A DNA stretch of 64,000 nt from Halomontanus rarus (lineage in GTDB: Archaea > Halobacteriota > Halobacteria > Halobacteriales > Natrialbaceae), in NCBI RefSeq assembly GCF_017357405.1, contig NZ_CP071598.1, forward strand, positions 1,054,001 to 1,118,000. Direction: 5' to 3'. A program made the position numbers and the translations under genes. Positions 25,528 through 35,242 of the stretch are shown piece by piece; positions within the stretch are counted from its first letter, which is position 1; every line of letters starts with the position of its first letter. Under the pieces are notes generated by a model that did not search any database, had not been told where the DNA came from, and was given only the letters and a program-made list of their open reading frames with translations.

Positions 25528-27327
25528 ATGCGTCACAACGAGGAGCGACAGTCGTCGACCGACCGGAGTCAGGACCGCCAGCAGCCGGCGGGTTCCGGAT
25601 CGCTCATCGTCGTGTCGAACCGCCAGCCGTATCGACACGGGTACGCCGACGACGATGAGGATACCGACGACGACGATTCTACTACTACCGTCGAGGACGA
25701 CGCCGACGCGGCCGTCGACGGCGGTGCCGTCGATGTGAATACGGACGAATCCGGCGACCCCGAGATCACCGTCGATTTCCCGACCGGCGGGCTGACGGCC
25801 GGTCTCGATCCCGTCCTCCGGGAATCCGGTGGGACGTGGATCGCGTGGGGCGACGGCGAGGCTGATCGTGCCGTAACCGACGACGACGGCTGCGTCGCCG
25901 TTCCCCCCGACGACGAATCGTACACACTTCAGCGTCTCTGGCTCTCCGAGGAGGCCGTCGAGGGCTACTACTACGGCTTCAGTAATCGCGTTCTTTGGCC
26001 GGTCTGTCACGAGTTCCCCGATCTCGTCGAGAACCGACCGGGCGATCGGGACTGGTACCGACGGGTCAACCGGACATTCGCCGACGCAGTGATCGACCAC
26101 GCGACCGAGGACGCCGTCGTGTGGCTGCAAGATTATCACCTCGCGCTCGCACCCGCGATGATCCGCGACGTGGTTCCAGACTCGACTACCATCGCGCAAT
26201 TCTGGCACATCCCCTGGCCCAACCCCGAGGCGTTTCGCGCCTGTCCGAACGGCCGAGAACTGCTCGAGGGACTGCTCGGAAACGACCTCCTGGGATTCCA
26301 CATCGACGGGTACGTCGAGGCGTTTCTCACCTGCGTCGACCGGTTCGTTCCCGACGCGACGGTCGACTACGGGTCCCAGCGGGTCCGTTACGAATCCAGC
26401 GAGACGCAACTCGTCGCCACCCCCATGGGCGTCGATGCGGAGTCCTACGACCGTGAGAGCAGGTCGCTTGACGGCTCGTGCTGGCGATCCCTGCGCGAAC
26501 GCTACGACATTCCGAGCGGCGTCGCGATCGGTCTCGGCGTCGACCGACTCGACTACTCCAAGGGAATTCCCGAACGCCTCGCCGCGATCGAGCGGTTTCT
26601 CGAGTCTAATCCCGGGTGGCGCGAGCGGTTCACGTTCGTTCAGAAGGCGACGCCGAGCCGGACGGACATACCAGCCTACGCCGAACTCGGCGAGCACGTC
26701 CGCCACGAGGTCGACCGGATCAACGCCCGGTTCGCGACCCGATCGTGGGACCCGATCGTCTACACCGAAGATTACGTCACGAGAGAGGAACTCTGTGCGC
26801 TCTATCGCCGCGCGGACGTGATGCTCGTCAGTCCACTACTCGACGGGATGAACCTCGTCGCACAGGAGTTCGTTGCCGCCAGCGTCGACGGGGAGGGATC
26901 CCTGATCCTGAGCCAACGTGCCGGCGCGACGGAGATGCTCGGTGACGACGTGTTCACGATCGATCCGACGCGAACCGACGAGTTCGCGGCGACGATCGAC
27001 GCGGCACTCACCGGCCCCGAAATCGACCGCCAGCAACGGATGACCCGGTTGCGCCAGCGGGTCTTCGAGGGCGATCTCGAGGCGTGGATGGACGGCCAGT
27101 TCGCGGCGATCGATCGGATTCACGGGTCGCAAACCGAGTCGCGTTCCGACGGTGAACTCGAGTCGCCCTCCGGGTTCGGATCCGGATCTGACGCCGATCC
27201 TGATTCCGACACCGACACCGACACCGACTCCGATTCCGACTCCGGACCCGGCGCTCTATCCGGCGATACCGACATGCAGGACGACCGCTCGTCGCGGTCA
27301 CGATTCCGATCACAATCCGCCAGATAA
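25528..27327 (+). CDS. otsA: Trehalose-6-phosphate synthase
   Basis: OtsA (GT20) joins UDP-glucose (or another nucleotide sugar) to glucose-6-phosphate. The 599-residue protein begins with SLIVVSNRQPYRHG, then an acidic insert (about 42-75) unlike standard OtsA, then PTGGLTAGLDPVLRESGGTW. The GT-B body shows WLQDYHLALAPAMIR, FWHIPWPNPEAFR, GLGVDRLDYSKGIPERL (donor site) and VSPLLDGMNLVAQEFVA. The last 60 residues are an Asp/Ser repeat tail from a TCCGAC-type repeat. The stop overlaps the otsB start (TAATG), so both enzymes are made together. Trehalose is a compatible solute and stress protectant. Confidence 0.95.
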   Translation: MRHNEERQSSTDRSQDRQQPAGSGSLIVVSNRQPYRHGYADDDEDTDDDDSTTTVEDDADAAVDGGAVDVNTDESGDPEITVDFPTGGLTAGLDPVLRESGGTWIAWGDGEADRAVTDDDGCVAVPPDDESYTLQRLWLSEEAVEGYYYGFSNRVLWPVCHEFPDLVENRPGDRDWYRRVNRTFADAVIDHATEDAVVWLQDYHLALAPAMIRDVVPDSTTIAQFWHIPWPNPEAFRACPNGRELLEGLLGNDLLGFHIDGYVEAFLTCVDRFVPDATVDYGSQRVRYESSETQLVATPMGVDAESYDRESRSLDGSCWRSLRERYDIPSGVAIGLGVDRLDYSKGIPERLAAIERFLESNPGWRERFTFVQKATPSRTDIPAYAELGEHVRHEVDRINARFATRSWDPIVYTEDYVTREELCALYRRADVMLVSPLLDGMNLVAQEFVAASVDGEGSLILSQRAGATEMLGDDVFTIDPTRTDEFAATIDAALTGPEIDRQQRMTRLRQRVFEGDLEAWMDGQFAAIDRIHGSQTESRSDGELESPSGFGSGSDADPDSDTDTDTDSDSDSGPGALSGDTDMQDDRSSRSRFRSQSAR

Positions 27328-28187
27328 TGTCGACACTGGAACCAACACACTCGTTCGACGAGCCGTTGCCAGAGATTCGATCGGGACTTCGAGGGGCCTC
27401 GAGCGCGCTCGTCTGTCTCGATTTCGACGGGACGCTCGCACCGATCGTCGAAGACCCGGACGCGGCGACGATCACGCCCGAGAACAGGGAGGCAGTGGCG
27501 GACCTCGCCTCGTCCCCGGCGATCACGACCGCAGTCGTCAGCGGCCGCGGCCTCGCGGACGTCCGCGATCGGCTCTCGCTGCCGATCACCTACGCTGGGA
27601 ACCACGGTCTCGAACTCTTCCGTGCGGGTGCGGGTGAGACGGCAGTTCACCCGATCGCCAGCAAACGAGCGCCGCTCGTCGAGGAGGTCTGCGCCGCGCT
27701 CGAGCGAGCGCTGGCGCCCGTTCCCAACGTCGAGATCGAGAACAAGCGACTGACGGGGACCGTCCACGTCCGATCGGTGCCGCAGCCCCTTCGCGAGACC
27801 GTTCGCCGAACCACTCGTTCGGTCGTCGACCGCATCGGCGGGGGCGACCTCGAAACGTCTCTCGGCAAGCGGATCGTCGAGATTTCGCCGTCGGTTCCGT
27901 GGGGAAAGGGAGATGCAGTGTCGCTGCTCGAGGAGTCGTGTCTGGGGGACCCGTTCGTCCTCTACCTGGGCGACGACGTGACCGACGAGTCGGCGTTTCG
28001 AGCGATCGAACCCGAGGGACTCGGCATCCACGTCGGGACCGAGCGAGCATCGATCGCCTCGTGTCACGTCGACTCGCCGGCCGACGTCACCTCGCTACTC
28101 GAGTGGCTCGCCAGTCACGGTGTCGACGAACTCACCGGCGGTGTCTCCGCGCGAACACCCGCTCTTCCCGCAGCGAGTTCGGACTGA
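27327..28187 (+). CDS. otsB: Trehalose-6-phosphate phosphatase
   Basis: OtsB is a HAD-superfamily phosphatase that releases trehalose from trehalose-6-phosphate. The 286-residue product has motif I in CLDFDGTLAPIVEDPD, motif II in TAVVSGRGLADV, a substrate-loop region VEISPSVPWGKGDAV, and motif III/IV in LYLGDDVTDESAFRAI. It directly follows otsA with overlapping stop and start. Length is normal. The C-terminus (about 20 residues past the last motif) is poorly conserved. Confidence 0.95.
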   Translation: MSTLEPTHSFDEPLPEIRSGLRGASSALVCLDFDGTLAPIVEDPDAATITPENREAVADLASSPAITTAVVSGRGLADVRDRLSLPITYAGNHGLELFRAGAGETAVHPIASKRAPLVEEVCAALERALAPVPNVEIENKRLTGTVHVRSVPQPLRETVRRTTRSVVDRIGGGDLETSLGKRIVEISPSVPWGKGDAVSLLEESCLGDPFVLYLGDDVTDESAFRAIEPEGLGIHVGTERASIASCHVDSPADVTSLLEWLASHGVDELTGGVSARTPALPAASSD

Positions 28188-28607
28188 CGTGTGTTTCTGT
28201 TTCTGTTTCGCCGTGTGGCTTGATTCGTACACGCAACTCGAGTCTCGAACGGGCGAGTCGCTCAGTTCGTCGACGCGCCGTCCCACGAGCTGTTTCGATC
28301 CGTTCGCCGATGGGAGACAGAACGGTCTCTCGGCTCGCGAGTTCGGGAAACGGAAAGGGTGAGTGGGGGGATGACTGGGTGGAACGGAGCGACTGGAATG
28401 TGAGATGTCGTCTGGCAACGACTGTGATGGGGGATCAGTTGCGTTGGTACCGTTATCTCTGTGGATGCTCTCGTCCACACCCATCCCTACCTTCCATCGG
28501 AGACAACTTATAATTTCCGATCGCTATTGCCACTCCTACTAATCGCCTACAAGCCGAAAGTATTAGTTACCATCGGAAATATAGGTCTATAACGAGCGTG
28601 AAAATCA
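28188..28607. other. Intergenic region with AT-rich right end
   Basis: No gene is supported in these 420 bases. The last 100 bases are AT-rich, with cttataattt near 28507 and ggaaatatagg near 28575. Confidence 0.4.
28577..28585 (+). promoter_or_regulatory. TATA box for the winged-helix gene
   Basis: AAATATAGG is centred about 27 nt before the GTG at 28608. This spacing fits a leaderless archaeal transcript and supports the GTG as the real start. Confidence 0.6.
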
Positions 28608-28982
28608 GTGAAGCTCCGACAACCTACAGACTTTCTCATCCTCGAGGCACTCGAGGACAAAGGCCGTAACGTAGCGACGAACCTTGCCGCACACACTGGC
28701 AAGAGCCGAAAGAACATCAACACCCGCCTTCCGGTCCTGGAAGACTACGGACTCGTGGCCAAGATCGGTCCAGCCGAGCGATCCGGGCTCTACGAACTCA
28801 CCTCACTCGGGAAGGCCGCACTGGTCTATCAGGACCAGTACGACGAGGTCGACGACTTCGAAGCCCTCATCGAAGGGCCGAACGCCGGCGTCTCGAGTCA
28901 GCCCGCGGAGGCCCAAGCGAGTTTCGTCCGCGGCGAGGGCGACCACTCCGAGGATACGGACGCCGACGAAACGGACGACTAG
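28608..28982 (+). CDS. Winged-helix regulator (PhiH1-repressor/MarR-like)
   Basis: This 124-residue protein starts at GTG. It has a winged helix: TDFLILEALEDKGRNVATNL, then SRKNINTRLPVLEDYGLVAK and the wing GPAERSGLYELTSLGKAAL. The fold matches small haloarchaeal PhiH1-repressor-like regulators. The C-terminal 40 residues are acidic and low-complexity. It is monocistronic. No target can be deduced; neighbours (otsAB and a secreted protease) give no clear hint. Confidence 0.8.
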   Translation: MKLRQPTDFLILEALEDKGRNVATNLAAHTGKSRKNINTRLPVLEDYGLVAKIGPAERSGLYELTSLGKAALVYQDQYDEVDDFEALIEGPNAGVSSQPAEAQASFVRGEGDHSEDTDADETDD

Positions 28983-29206
28983 TCGAATTCCGCTGCCCGT
29001 CTCCGCTGAACACGACCCGTGTCCCTCTGGGCGGCACCCGATCTGGTGTCCCCTGGAAACGGACGTCTAGCGGTTGCTCTCTTTCCTCTCCACTCTCTCT
29101 CTTTCGTCTCCCATTCCTCGCTTCCGATCTCTCACCGGTGTCCGTCTCTGTTTCCGTCCACTCCCGCTCGATCTGAATTCGATTTCGGTCTCCAATCTCA
29201 CACCAC

Positions 29207-29950
29207 TTACACCGTGAACCCGCCCTGGTACTCCTCGAGCTGTCGCCGCGCACAGGTCGAAAACGAGAACGTGAGCCTGCGGCTCAGACCGTCGGTCTCG
29301 GGGTACGCGGTCCCGCAACTCGAGTGCGCTCCCTCGTACTCGGGATCCCAGGCGTAGGAACTGAGCATCGGTGAGGCGACGACGCCGTCGCCCTTGCGAA
29401 ACGCGACGCCGTGGTCGTGGGTGAGCCCGAGCGCGTGCCCGGCCTCGTGGACGATCACCTGCATAACCCGTTCGGGCGTTCGATAGGGAACGACGTCGTA
29501 CCGGTCGTCGAGTTCGACGGGCTCGAGTTCGGCGATGTGCCTGGCACCGCCGACCGACGCGATGTGGGGGATGCCGTACCCGGTGGGTGCCGATCGCATC
29601 TGTCCGTCGGTGACGAGCAGGTTCACGTCCGCGGCGGGGGTGATCTCTCCGCGGTCGAAAAACCCGCTGACGACGTGTGAGGGCCACTCGCCGTAGACCG
29701 TCACGTTAGCGCCGTCCTCCGTGGAGACCGGAATCGTGCCGCCGCAACTCACCTCGAGCGTCCAGAACTCGAGGTCGAACGCGAGTTCGAGGTAGTCGTG
29801 AATGCGGTCGGCGACGCCGTCGTACGTCCCGGCCTGTTCGGAGAGCCAGAACCGAATCTCGAGCGTTTCGACGGGTGACCGACTCGCGTAGCCGAGTACT
29901 CCCAGTGAGCCCAGCGAGCCGACCGTTCCGAGAAACGCTCGTCGTCTCAC
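29207..29950 (-). CDS. Exported metzincin-type zinc metalloprotease
   Basis: This 247-residue protein has a twin-arginine signal (MRRRAFLGTVGSLGSLGVLG) for folded export. The metzincin zinc site VHEAGHALGLTHDHG has ligands H168, H172 and H178 and catalytic E169. A Met-turn candidate follows in VASPMLSSYAWD. The N-terminal half (RFWLSEQAGTYDGVADRIHD) is beta-rich and of unclear family. The protease is probably active outside the membrane; whether it is closer to matrixin-like (M10) or other metzincins cannot be decided by eye. It is monocistronic. Confidence 0.83.
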   Translation of the reverse strand: MRRRAFLGTVGSLGSLGVLGYASRSPVETLEIRFWLSEQAGTYDGVADRIHDYLELAFDLEFWTLEVSCGGTIPVSTEDGANVTVYGEWPSHVVSGFFDRGEITPAADVNLLVTDGQMRSAPTGYGIPHIASVGGARHIAELEPVELDDRYDVVPYRTPERVMQVIVHEAGHALGLTHDHGVAFRKGDGVVASPMLSSYAWDPEYEGAHSSCGTAYPETDGLSRRLTFSFSTCARRQLEEYQGGFTV

Positions 29951-30203
29951 GCGACGGGATACTGACGCTGCCGACCAGATTCTGAACGTTCACATATTCA
30001 CCTCTTATGTACTCTCTGCCCTCTGCCCACCCATCCGGCGGTCGGATGCGACGCTCGGCACCGATCGCTCGAGCGGAAACGGGTACGGGTACGGGAGCGG
30101 GAGCGAACCGTCGAGACGGGAACGGCCGGTCGCTCGAGCCGTCGGCTCGGCGTCAGTTCCAGCACACACAACGAGTGTTACTCGAGGTGATCGGACGACC
30201 AGC

Positions 30204-30458
30204 TTACGGAATCGATCGACGGGAGTCGACGATCCACGCGGTCGCGTCGTCCGATCGAAGTTCGACGTAGGGTGGCAACGCGTTCGCTTCGGTCGGAACG
30301 AGTAACAGTAGTTCGCCGTCGTCGATACCGACGAGTCGGCGTCCGGTCTCGGTCTCGTGCAGGCACGGGGTCCACGCACCGTTCGTGAGCTTCCGGTCGA
30401 CCTGCCAGTCGGTGTAGTATCGACCGTTCGATCCCTCGTAGATGGGTTCGTCGGTCAT
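30204..30458 (-). CDS. Hypothetical haloarchaeal protein
   Basis: Start placed at MTDEPIYEGSNGRYYTDWQV; a longer in-frame extension to 30554 looks non-coding. The 84-residue product is acidic and contains TPCLHETETGRRLVGIDDGE and ELLLLVPTEANALPPYVELR, suggesting a small alpha/beta domain. I do not recognise a characterised family. The third-position GC bias supports coding. Confidence 0.55.
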   Translation of the reverse strand: MTDEPIYEGSNGRYYTDWQVDRKLTNGAWTPCLHETETGRRLVGIDDGELLLLVPTEANALPPYVELRSDDATAWIVDSRRSIP

Positions 30459-30999
30459 CGCACCACCCCGTCGCCACGGCCCCGTCCTGACCGGCGCTCT
30501 CCCGCCGCAATCGTCGCCGTCGGTCGGGTCGGTAGCCCCATATCGTGCACCCACTCCGTCGTCTCTTGAGGGAGATCATTCGCTCTCGGGTGAACATATG
30601 GCCCCTTTATCACTCACGAAATCTTGAGTGTTCGGCCGGCGTGTGTGTTCGGTCCGTCGACCGCAGTGAACGCGTCGTCGAGCGGTCTGCCATACCACCG
30701 ATTCACGGGGGAGGCCGGCGCTCGACTGGGATCACAGCCACAAGACGAGACGTCCCGCGAGGGGCGTCGACCGCGAACTCGATCCAAAGCCCTGACGGCG
30801 TTCTGCGGTCGTGCGTGGTGGTTCGTGTGCCATCTGAAATCTGAACGCCGGACGGAACGGCACGAACGTCTTGTGTCTTCCCGTCGAATCGTCGAACGAC
30901 CATGCGCAGAATCAGGACCGAAATCGACCGCCGGCACTCGAGTTTCGACCCTCGCGTCACCGGTCGTGTTCGTTCCCGCCCTCGAGGAGGTGAGTTGGC
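30459..30999. other. Region upstream of hutH
   Basis: These 541 bases hold no gene I can support. A strong ribosome-binding site, ggaggtga at 30986-30993, precedes the hutH GTG by 6 nt. That is unusual for a haloarchaeal first gene and suggests hutH once followed another gene in an operon. Partners of histidine breakdown (hutU, hutI, hutG) are absent here. Confidence 0.5.
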
Positions 31000-32751
31000 G
31001 TGAGCGTTACGCTCGACGGCGAAACGCTCATGCCCAAGGATGTCGCCGCGGTCGCTCGAGCGGGCGAGCGGGTCGCGATCGCCGACGAGGCCCGGGAACG
31101 CGTCCGCCAGTCCCGCGAGCGCGTCGAGGACGTCCTCGACGCTGGCGAACCCGTCTACGGGTTGAACACGGGGTTCGGGGAACTGGTCGACGAGCGGATT
31201 CCGCCGGCGCAAGTCGAACGGTTGCAGACGAACCTGATCCGGAGCCACGCCGCCGGCGGCCGCCGGGAACTGGACCGCGAGGCCGTGCGCGCGATGATGG
31301 TCGCCCGCGTCAATGCGCTGCTGACGGGCTACTCGGGCGTCCGCGAGATCGTCATCGATCACCTCGTCGCGATGCTCAACGAGGGCGTCCACCCCGTCGT
31401 CAAGTCCCACGGCAGTCTCGGTGCCAGCGGCGATCTCGCACCGCTGGCGCACATGTCGCTGGTCCTCATCGGTGAGGGAGAGGCGATCGTCGACGACCCA
31501 AATCTCGACCTCGACCCCGACTCCGGCGGCGAGAACGCGAGGACCCCAGTGGACCCCCCACACCGGGTTTCCGGTGAAGACGCGCTCGAGTCGATCGGTC
31601 TCGAGGCGCTCTCTCTCGCTCCAAAGGAGGGACTCGCGCTGATCAACGGCACCCAGTTGACGGTGGGACTCGCGGCGCTGGCGGTCGTCGATAGCGAGGA
31701 ACTCGTACTGGCGGCCGACGTCGCCGGCGCGCTGACGACCGAGGTCACGCTCGCGACGACGGCGACCTCCGATCCGGCGATTCACGACGTTCGTCCCCAC
31801 GAGGGCCAGCGACGGACCGCGGCGCACGTCCGCGAACTCACCGCCGGCAGCGAGATCGTCGAAGCCCACCGCAACTGCGACCGCGTCCAGGACGCCTACT
31901 CGCTGCGGTGTCTTCCGCAGGTCCACGGTGCCGTCCGCGACGCGGTCTCCCACCTCCGGGAGGCGGTCGAGGTCGAACTCAACAGCGCGACCGACAACCC
32001 GCTCGTCTTCGCCGCCGACGCCGTCGACGACCGCGCCTCGGGGACCGACCGCGCGGCCGTCCTCTCGGGCGGGAACTTCCACGGCGAACCGCTCGCACTC
32101 CGCCTCGAGTACGTCCGACTCGCGCTCACGGACCTCGCGGCGATCGCCGAACGTCGGATCGACCGCCTCCTGAATCCGAATCTGCAGGAGCCCCACCTGC
32201 CGCCGTTTCTCGCACCGGAGAGCGGCCTTCAGTCGGGGTACATGATCGTCCAGTACACCGCGGCCGCGCTGGTCAACGAGAGCCGGTCGCTCGGCGCCGC
32301 CGTAACGGACAACACCCCCGTTAGCGGCGGTCAGGAGGACCACGTCAGCATGAGCAACCAGTCCGCGTTGCACGTTCGACGGGTCCTCGAGAACACCGTG
32401 GCCGTGGTCGCCGCGGAACTCGTCTGTGGCGCTCAGGCGGCCGAGTTCGTCGGAGATGCAGTCGAGATCCGGGATGGGGCCGAAGAGACCGAGTCCGACC
32501 TCGATCTCGAACCCGAACCCGACGACCGCAAACGTGACACCGTCGCCGACGAACGCGAGGACTCGTCGCGCCCGTCCCTCGGCACCGGCACGGCGGCCGC
32601 CTACGACTGCGTTCGGGACGTCGTCCCGCCGCTGACGGACGATCGACCGGTCCACGAGGACGTCACGGCCGTCGTCTCACTGCTCGAGGACGGGACGGTG
32701 CTCGAACGCGTCGCGGATCGGTGTGAGGTCGCCGAAGACGGCGACCTCTGA
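31000..32751 (+). CDS. hutH: Histidine ammonia-lyase
   Basis: HutH deaminates histidine to urocanate. The GTG start is set by the preceding ggaggtga and homology of LMPKDVAAVARAGERVAIAD. The MIO prosthetic group forms from Ala-Ser-Gly at 142-144 in GSLGASGDLAPLAHM; YGLNTGFGEL (53-62), HRNCDRVQDAYSLRCLPQVH and NSATDNPLVF complete the active site. At 583 residues it exceeds the family norm (about 510-530) because of two inserts: about 165-195, encoding DPDSGGENARTPVDPPHRVS and containing an ORB-type repeat in the DNA, and an acidic insert at about 490-530. No other hut gene is nearby. Confidence 0.94.
   Translation: MSVTLDGETLMPKDVAAVARAGERVAIADEARERVRQSRERVEDVLDAGEPVYGLNTGFGELVDERIPPAQVERLQTNLIRSHAAGGRRELDREAVRAMMVARVNALLTGYSGVREIVIDHLVAMLNEGVHPVVKSHGSLGASGDLAPLAHMSLVLIGEGEAIVDDPNLDLDPDSGGENARTPVDPPHRVSGEDALESIGLEALSLAPKEGLALINGTQLTVGLAALAVVDSEELVLAADVAGALTTEVTLATTATSDPAIHDVRPHEGQRRTAAHVRELTAGSEIVEAHRNCDRVQDAYSLRCLPQVHGAVRDAVSHLREAVEVELNSATDNPLVFAADAVDDRASGTDRAAVLSGGNFHGEPLALRLEYVRLALTDLAAIAERRIDRLLNPNLQEPHLPPFLAPESGLQSGYMIVQYTAAALVNESRSLGAAVTDNTPVSGGQEDHVSMSNQSALHVRRVLENTVAVVAAELVCGAQAAEFVGDAVEIRDGAEETESDLDLEPEPDDRKRDTVADEREDSSRPSLGTGTAAAYDCVRDVVPPLTDDRPVHEDVTAVVSLLEDGTVLERVADRCEVAEDGDL
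31559..31578 (-). repeat. ORB-type repeat inside the hutH reading frame
   Basis: CACACCGGGTTTCCGGTGAA is identical, base for base, to origin copies L1, L3 and L4. It is read in frame as PHRVSGE (residues 187-193) within a family-atypical insert. It lies 12.5 kb right of the origin cluster. Confidence 0.82.
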
Positions 32752-33094
32752 TCCGGCGGACGGTTCGTAACCGACGCGTCTCGACCGAGTCGACCGACGG
32801 CTCGAGAGGACGAGTTCTCGGAGCGCGTACTGTTATCTCTCTCGAGTTCGTAGCCGGGGTTGCCTTCATCGCGGAGGCTGCGTATACGCAATCCGGGACT
32901 GAGGGGCAACCGTTCGAGGCACCACCTACCGTACCCCTCGTTCCGGTGTCAGAGGCAAAGTGCTTTGCAGCGGATCGTCCTTCGTTCGGGGGGGATACAA
33001 TAATGCGACCTAATCGTTTAGGTCGAAAAGTAATCGAGCAGATTTCTCGCTCGAACCGCGGTCGTCCACGTCTCACCGCACTCTCGACGAGCGG
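32752..33094. other. Convergent intergenic region
   Basis: This is the 343-base spacer between hutH and the leftward Bat-like gene. An AT-richer patch near 33000-33050 (ataatgcgacctaatcgttt) could hold a terminator or promoter; no gene is supported. Confidence 0.35.
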
Positions 33095-35242
33095 TCACTT
33101 CGATGGGCCCGTCCGCTCCTCGAAGAACTCAGTGAGGAGTTCGTGCTGGGCTTTTCGAAGGTGCTGGTGCATCGTCGGCGGCGAGACGTCCATCGTCTCG
33201 GCGATCTCCTCGCCGGTGCTCCCCCGCGGCCAGTCGAAGTACCCCGCGTAGTAAGCCAATCTGAGCGCGGTGAACTGTCGGTCCGTGAGCGAGTCGAGGA
33301 TCCGTTCGCGCCGTTCGTCGGCGGTGTGGATCGGACGATCGACCTCCCGCCGGGCGGTCAACTCCGCGTTCCCGTAGATCGTCTGCACCGCATCGACGAA
33401 CCGCCGAACGTCTGCATCCCGCGGTATTTCGACGACGGTCGTCGCGATTCCATCGCGGACGCTCACCTCCCGGATCGTCGCGCCGTGATTAGTCAACGAC
33501 CGAACGGCCGACTCGGTGAGACGCATCTCGACGGTACAGCGCTCACAGCCATCGTGAATGAGCCGACACTTCTCGATCGAGTCGTCCTCGGCCGCGTACT
33601 CGAGAACGGACTCGCCGTCGATCCCCTCGAAGGTGACGTACTGATAGACCTTCCCGTCGGTTGTCGTCCCGGCCCACTCGAGGGTACACGAGCAGTCGAT
33701 TCGGTCGGTGAGATTCAGCGAGAACGAGTCGCCACCGTCGATGCGAAACTCGAGTTCGATCGCGGCGTCGGCGAAGAGCAACCGGCGGTTCTTGACCGCG
33801 TTGATCGCGAATCCGATGGTCTCGCCGAGGAGTCGGAACGCCGCCCGTTCGCTGTCGCTGAACGCGTCGTCCCGCCTCGCGACGACGGCGAGGACGCCGT
33901 AGACGGTCCCGTCGTGGGTGATCGGAACGGCGATCGCCGACCGGATCTCGTGGTCGCGAATCGCCGACTGGAGCGGTTCGGGGACAGAACAGTCGCCGTC
34001 CTCGAGCAGCCGGGTCGCGGTCCGAACGCATTCCGTTTCCATCACCGCCTCGAGCAGTCGCTCGTGAGCCTCGACGGCCGCCTCGCTGACCGCCTCGAGA
34101 AACGACGACGCGTCGCCGGCACCGGTTCGATAGTCGACGCCGACCTCCGACGTGGGTTCGCCGATCCACGCGCCGCAGTACAGCCCCGATTCGACGACCT
34201 GCTCGCAGACCGCTCGCTCGAGTTCGTCGCGAGTCGGCGCCTCGACGAGCGTGTGGACGACGCGACGAACGACCCCGTTGATCTGATTGATCGTCTCGAG
34301 GCGGTCGTGGCGCCGTCGCAACTCGCGTTCTCGCCTGGCTCGTTCGGTGACGTCCCTGGCGAGCCAGACGACCGCGGACCGACCCTCGACCGGTTCGTCG
34401 ATGGGGACGACTCGCCCCTCGTACAGTCGGTCGCCCGCCGTCGTTTCGGTCACGTACTCGACGGTCTGGACGTCCCCCGTGTCGAGGGACCGGCGGACGC
34501 ACTCGAGCAACTCCGCGGCGGTGCCGTCCGGGAACGCTTCCTGCAGCGTGCTTCCGGGGAGCTCGTCCGCGGGGACCGTGTAGAGGTGTGCGCTGTTGGG
34601 GCGGACCCTCGCCTCGAGGTACTCGCCGTTCTCGGCGATCACGAACGCCTCGTCGGGAAGGGTTTCGGCGAGGACTCGAAGGTACTCGCTGTCGGTTTCC
34701 GGCGGCGGCGCGTGTCCGTGCTCCTCGCGGTCACCCGTCGTCGAGCGCTCGCTCTCGTGCTCACTTGCGGTCGCACTCTCCCGCTCTTGCTCGTCCGCAG
34801 TCACGCTCTCCGGCTCTTGGTCGTCCGCAGTCACGCTCTTCCGCTCGCGAAGCACCGTCCGCACGCGCTCGAGAAGATCGTCTTCGCCGGTGACGTAGTC
34901 CGCGGCCCCGGCGCGTACTGCGATCGCTGCGAGCACCTCGTTCCCACCTCCGGGTGGCGATGCGACGATGGCAGGGACCGCCGGACACCACTCGTCGATA
35001 TCCTCGAGGTGGCTGGCCAGTTGCACTCTGTCGGCGGTTTCGATCACGACGGCGTCGGGGACGTGAGCCTCGAGTGCGGGTTCGACGGTCTCCGGATCCT
35101 GCGGTCCGAGCTCGACCTCGAGATCCGCTGCAGTCTGTAATTCCCGTGGCGGTGACGTCGTGCGGTCACCGAGGTAGAGGACGGTTCCGCCACTCCAGTC
35201 GTACTCCTGGTGGGTTTCACTCATGAGCGCTGGGTCCGACAC
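33095..35242 (-). CDS. Bat-like regulator: receiver-like, PAS, GAF, Bat and HTH_10 domains
   Basis: This 715-residue protein starts at ATG 35242 or the in-frame ATG at 35224. A receiver-like N-domain (about 20-130, VPDAVVIETADRVQLASHLE) is followed by an acidic linker of near-repeated SVTADDQEPE units, a PAS domain (RVLAETLPDEAFVIAENGEY), a GAF domain (about 325-480, VCEQVVESGLYCGAWIGEP), a Bat-type region with cysteines (IDCSCTLEW, CRLIHDGCERCTV), and C-terminal HTH_10 (LTDRQFTALRLAYYAGYFDW). It has the plan of the bacterio-opsin activator and probably senses redox or oxygen. It is monocistronic; a 21-bp palindrome lies about 250 bp upstream. Confidence 0.9.
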   Translation of the reverse strand: MSDPALMSETHQEYDWSGGTVLYLGDRTTSPPRELQTAADLEVELGPQDPETVEPALEAHVPDAVVIETADRVQLASHLEDIDEWCPAVPAIVASPPGGGNEVLAAIAVRAGAADYVTGEDDLLERVRTVLRERKSVTADDQEPESVTADEQERESATASEHESERSTTGDREEHGHAPPPETDSEYLRVLAETLPDEAFVIAENGEYLEARVRPNSAHLYTVPADELPGSTLQEAFPDGTAAELLECVRRSLDTGDVQTVEYVTETTAGDRLYEGRVVPIDEPVEGRSAVVWLARDVTERARRERELRRRHDRLETINQINGVVRRVVHTLVEAPTRDELERAVCEQVVESGLYCGAWIGEPTSEVGVDYRTGAGDASSFLEAVSEAAVEAHERLLEAVMETECVRTATRLLEDGDCSVPEPLQSAIRDHEIRSAIAVPITHDGTVYGVLAVVARRDDAFSDSERAAFRLLGETIGFAINAVKNRRLLFADAAIELEFRIDGGDSFSLNLTDRIDCSCTLEWAGTTTDGKVYQYVTFEGIDGESVLEYAAEDDSIEKCRLIHDGCERCTVEMRLTESAVRSLTNHGATIREVSVRDGIATTVVEIPRDADVRRFVDAVQTIYGNAELTARREVDRPIHTADERRERILDSLTDRQFTALRLAYYAGYFDWPRGSTGEEIAETMDVSPPTMHQHLRKAQHELLTEFFEERTGPSK

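Noticed and set aside
25282..26706. In-frame 475-codon N-terminal extension of the M24 peptidase
   Set aside because: It runs antisense to otsA; the family start is at 25281 and two operator-like repeats lie between.
30703..32655. 650-codon minus-strand frame opposite hutH
   Set aside because: Mirror of a well-conserved hutH; composition is typical of antisense of GC-rich coding DNA.
33143..35140. 665-codon plus-strand frame opposite the second Bat-like gene
   Set aside because: The minus strand encodes recognisable PAS, GAF and HTH_10 domains; the plus frame has none.
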